Made by a program: the position numbers and the translations under genes
From: Corynebacterium casei LMG S-19264
GTDB taxonomy: Bacteria > Actinomycetota > Actinomycetes > Mycobacteriales > Mycobacteriaceae
Direction of reading: 5' to 3'
Assembly (NCBI RefSeq): GCF_000550785.1
Contig: NZ_CP004350.1
Span: 414,009 to 478,008, forward strand
Length of the DNA: 64,000 nt
Notes under the pieces: generated by a model
Databases searched by the model: none
Told to the model about the DNA's origin: nothing
Seen by the model: only the letters and a program-made list of their open reading frames with translations
Shown: positions 61,567-64,000 of the stretch, piece after piece
Position numbering within the stretch: the stretch's first letter is position 1
Layout: each line of letters opens with the position of its first letter

Positions 61567-62559
61567 GTGAGCAATTTTCTACATCGTCGTCCACGTCGTT
61601 TGCGCCAAAACCCTGCAATGCGGGAAGTGGTAGCGGAAACCCAGCTTTCACCGCGGGACTTCATTCTTCCGATGTTCTTCGCGGATGGAATCGATGCACC
61701 ACGTGAGATTTCCTCCATGCCTGGTGTCTACCAGCACACCGAAGAATCCCTCGTGCAAGCAGTGCGAGAAGCTTATGAAGCTGGCGTGCGATGCGTGGAC
61801 CTTTTCGGCGTACCGCGTGATGAAGACAAAGATGCGCAAGGTTCACCAGCGTGGGACCCAGAAGGTGTCCTCAACCGCGCATTGCGCCTGCTGCGTAAGG
61901 AATTCGGCAATGACATGCTGATCATGGCTGATACCTGCCTAGACGAATTCACCGACCACGGTCACTGCGGCGTGCTCGATGAAGAAGGTCGCGTGGACAA
62001 TGACGCCACCGTGGAACTGTATGTAGCTATGGCCATTGCGCAGGCACGCGCCGGCGCACACATCGTCTCACCGTCCGGCATGATGGACGGCCAGATTGGT
62101 GCCATCCGTGAAGGCTTGGACGCAGCAGGATTCCAGGACGTTGCCATCGTGGCTTACTCGGCGAAGTACGCCTCTGCTTTCTTCGGCCCATTCCGCGAAG
62201 CAGTCGGTTCTTCCCTCGAAGGCGACCGCCGTACCTACCAGCAGGACCCATCGAACTACCGTGAATCAATGCTGGAAGTAGACATGGATATTGACGAAGG
62301 CGCAGACTTCGTCATGGTCAAACCAGCGTTGCCATACCTAGACGTACTGTCCGGCGTGGCGGAGCGTTCCCCAGTCCCAGTTGCGGCTTATCAGGTCTCT
62401 GGTGAGTACGCGATGATAAAGGCTGCAGGCGCTAATGGCTGGGTTGATGAAAAGGCAGTTATGATGGAGTCTTTAATCTCCATTAAGCGCGCAGGCGCTG
62501 ATCAAATTTTCACCTACTTCGCTACCGAAGCCGCCCGTATTCTGGCGAAGAAGGCTTAA
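61567..62559 (+). CDS. hemB: Delta-aminolevulinic acid dehydratase (porphobilinogen synthase)
   Basis: 330 residues, GTG start about ten bases after AAGGAG. It condenses two 5-aminolevulinate molecules. Active-site lysines lie in VAYSAKYASAFFGPF and FVMVKPALPYLD. The metal loop is ADTCLDEFTDHGHCG, with an Asp where zinc-type enzymes have the middle Cys, indicating the Mg/K-dependent type. The N terminus RRPRRLRQNPAMREVVAET is typical. It follows hemD by 53 bp on the same strand, probably co-transcribed. Confidence 0.97.
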   Translation: MSNFLHRRPRRLRQNPAMREVVAETQLSPRDFILPMFFADGIDAPREISSMPGVYQHTEESLVQAVREAYEAGVRCVDLFGVPRDEDKDAQGSPAWDPEGVLNRALRLLRKEFGNDMLIMADTCLDEFTDHGHCGVLDEEGRVDNDATVELYVAMAIAQARAGAHIVSPSGMMDGQIGAIREGLDAAGFQDVAIVAYSAKYASAFFGPFREAVGSSLEGDRRTYQQDPSNYRESMLEVDMDIDEGADFVMVKPALPYLDVLSGVAERSPVPVAAYQVSGEYAMIKAAGANGWVDEKAVMMESLISIKRAGADQIFTYFATEAARILAKKA

Positions 62560-62609
62560 ATAGCTCGCTAACTAGCAACTAGAAGCCGTCTCAAGGAGGC
62601 CTCCCCACC

Positions 62610-63551
62610 GTGATTCCCGTGCCATCGATTGTCGCACAGCAAACCAGCCCAAACCCACCGGGTTTAGGAGAAAATCACGGTGAGGACTCCACACCCCAGC
62701 TCAAAGACGACAAGCGGAACCTTCCCGAGCACCACGAAGCCGCGCCGAAGCCACCTGCCAAAGGTGATGAAGACGGACAGGGCAAGGACGCAAACGGCCC
62801 GCTAGCGGGCAAGCCGGAATCTGTGCAGCTGCTCATCAAAATAATGGGTGGCGCAGTAATCCTGGAGTTCATCCATCAGATTTTCTCCTTCATCCTGGCC
62901 ATTGTGAACTTCGATGTTCTTCGCGCCACTGCAAAGCGCACCATCGGTGAAGATTCGCAGCTGTCAGATACTCTGATCAACCTCACTGCCTGGGGTTCAT
63001 TGGCGCTGACCACCCTAATTTCTTTGACCATCATTGGTCTTTTGGCCGTTATGCTGCGGCTTTTGTACAAGAAATCCAAGCACGCGGGCACTGCGCGCCG
63101 CATGCTGTTCGTGTTCTCCTTGTACTTCACGTTCCGGCTTTTCCTGGTGTTTATGACCAGGCCTGCCACCGGCACCAACTCCCCGGACTGGCTGTACGTG
63201 GTCGATGGATCCCTGCAGATCCTGGTGGGCGTTGCCGCAGTTCTTGTTCTGGTCTTTTCCTCCCGTGAGGAAACTTTGGAATACACCGGCGAGATGGAAA
63301 AGCTCCGCCAGTTTGAACAAGAGCAGAAAAAACTGCAGGAACAGCGCGCTCGTGAGGCCAAAGAAAAGCTGGAAAACGGCGAGACGGGCAAGGGCGCGAA
63401 AGGCTCTAAGCGCGGCAAGAACGTGCAGGATGAAGCCGACTACGGCACCTTCAAGGGCATGCTTGGCCGCTGGACCAAGGGCGGCAAGAATGACAAGAAG
63501 AACAGCAAAAATGATGCTGGTAAAAACGACAAAGACAAGGACGCTAAGTAA
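62610..63551 (+). CDS. Membrane protein of unknown function downstream of hemB
   Basis: 313 residues, GTG start after CAAGGAGG. The first ~70 residues are polar and Pro/Lys/Asp-rich. Four hydrophobic segments follow: ILEFIHQIFSFILAIVNF, LALTTLISLTIIGLLAVMLR, MLFVFSLYFTFRLFLVF and LQILVGVAAVLVLVF. A coiled coil (EMEKLRQFEQEQKKLQEQRA) and a Lys/Asn/Gly-rich tail come last. Comparable membrane genes follow hemB in C. glutamicum. No function known; the charged tails probably face the cytoplasm. Confidence 0.8.
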   Translation: MIPVPSIVAQQTSPNPPGLGENHGEDSTPQLKDDKRNLPEHHEAAPKPPAKGDEDGQGKDANGPLAGKPESVQLLIKIMGGAVILEFIHQIFSFILAIVNFDVLRATAKRTIGEDSQLSDTLINLTAWGSLALTTLISLTIIGLLAVMLRLLYKKSKHAGTARRMLFVFSLYFTFRLFLVFMTRPATGTNSPDWLYVVDGSLQILVGVAAVLVLVFSSREETLEYTGEMEKLRQFEQEQKKLQEQRAREAKEKLENGETGKGAKGSKRGKNVQDEADYGTFKGMLGRWTKGGKNDKKNSKNDAGKNDKDKDAK

Positions 63552-63621
63552 AGTCTCAATCAACTAAGCGTGGTGGCATTGCCGCTGCGCAAGTAGATTT
63601 CAAAGATAAAGGATTCGTGCG

Positions 63622-64000
63622 ATGGCCGATTACGATCGACAACAAGGACCGGTTGATTACAACCGTAAGTACACCCCGCCGCGCGTTCCGCAGGAAGTTT
63701 CACCAGGCCCGCTGCGGTGGGCGTACTGGATTCTTGTTCTTGCCGCCGTGGTCATGCTGTGCGCTGGATTCATTGGAATCTTCGGAACGGGTGCAGAACC
63801 CGTTGAAGAACCAGGTGCGGTGAAATTCAACCACTACCTGATTGTCGGAACTAACATCATCGGCGCGATTGTCTTCTCTTTGGTCTCCCCGCAGTTGGCG
63901 CAAGGATCCAAGCTGGCACGCCGCATTATCACCGGCACGGCAGTGGTAGTGCTCTTTGTTGTTGTCGCCGGATTCCTCATTGGAGTATCCGGATTCTTCC
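63622..64000 (+). CDS. Small membrane protein, N-terminal part, runs off the window
   Basis: ATG at 63622 after AAAGGA; 126 codons are open to the window end. The sequence begins MADYDRQQGPVDYNRKYTPP and has three hydrophobic segments (YWILVLAAVVMLCAGFIGIF, LIVGTNIIGAIVFSLVS, TGTAVVVLFVVVAGFLIGVS). No family recognised. It lies 70 bp behind the preceding membrane protein gene and may form a pair with it. Confidence 0.75.
   Translation, partial: MADYDRQQGPVDYNRKYTPPRVPQEVSPGPLRWAYWILVLAAVVMLCAGFIGIFGTGAEPVEEPGAVKFNHYLIVGTNIIGAIVFSLVSPQLAQGSKLARRIITGTAVVVLFVVVAGFLIGVSGFF

Noticed and set aside
1-64000. CRISPR arrays, tRNA or rRNA genes
   Set aside because: No regularly spaced direct repeats and no tRNA cloverleaf or rRNA signature noticed on either strand; a covariance-model scan would be needed to exclude small RNAs.

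Overview
The window is a chromosomal segment of a Corynebacterium. Trehalose/corynomycolyl transferases of the antigen 85 type, a giant type I fatty acid synthase, mycothiol synthesis (mshA), RamB, SenX3-RegX3 and a menaquinone-type sdhCAB operon together are diagnostic of mycolic-acid actinobacteria. The order mshA-gpmA-senX3-regX3-ppx-proC-HTH-bS22-serB-hemACDB matches the C. glutamicum/Mycobacterium arrangement from memory. Species cannot be fixed from sequence reading alone.

Layout. 1-4300: the start of an M1 aminopeptidase, two tandem mycolyltransferases and an unannotated 36-residue peptide gene with its own terminator. 4380-11763: lpd, converging on ramB, then divergent sdhCAB plus a small membrane protein; the ramB/sdhC interval carries RamB-like and DtxR-like sites. 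11829-19585: conserved envelope and hypothetical genes (DUF445, DUF2516, degenerate DeoC-like, LmeA-like, DUF2505, murB), with two broken genes: an HNH endonuclease and a methyltransferase. 19680-24400: a rearranged region. It holds a 960-bp near-identical copy of the 3' end of fas, a small exported-protein cassette whose last gene has a truncated paralogue next door, and an IS1634-type insertion sequence. 24428-33613: the complete fas gene. 34099-38940: an AT-richer accessory stretch of exported, small membrane and small soluble proteins, an ATPase, a gene remnant and a lipoprotein. 39028-44621: three tandem paralogous acyl-CoA ligases. 44831-64000: conserved core (YbaK-like, mshA, gpmA, senX3-regX3, Cys-rich protein, ppx, proC, bS22, serB, haem biosynthesis), interrupted only by an AT-rich exported-protein/small membrane-protein pair at 49763-50655.

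Functionally, fas, the FadD-like ligases and the mycolyltransferases supply, activate and transfer acyl/mycolyl chains for the outer membrane. lpd, sdhCAB and RamB form a central-carbon block. hemACDB makes tetrapyrrole for haem, including that of the Sdh complex.

The strongest candidates for something new are: the small peptide beside the mycolyltransferases (possible mycomembrane peptide); the exported-precursor plus small-membrane-partner loci at 34099 and 49763, which share a propeptide-like motif; and the exported-gene cassette sitting between two copies of the fas 3' end.
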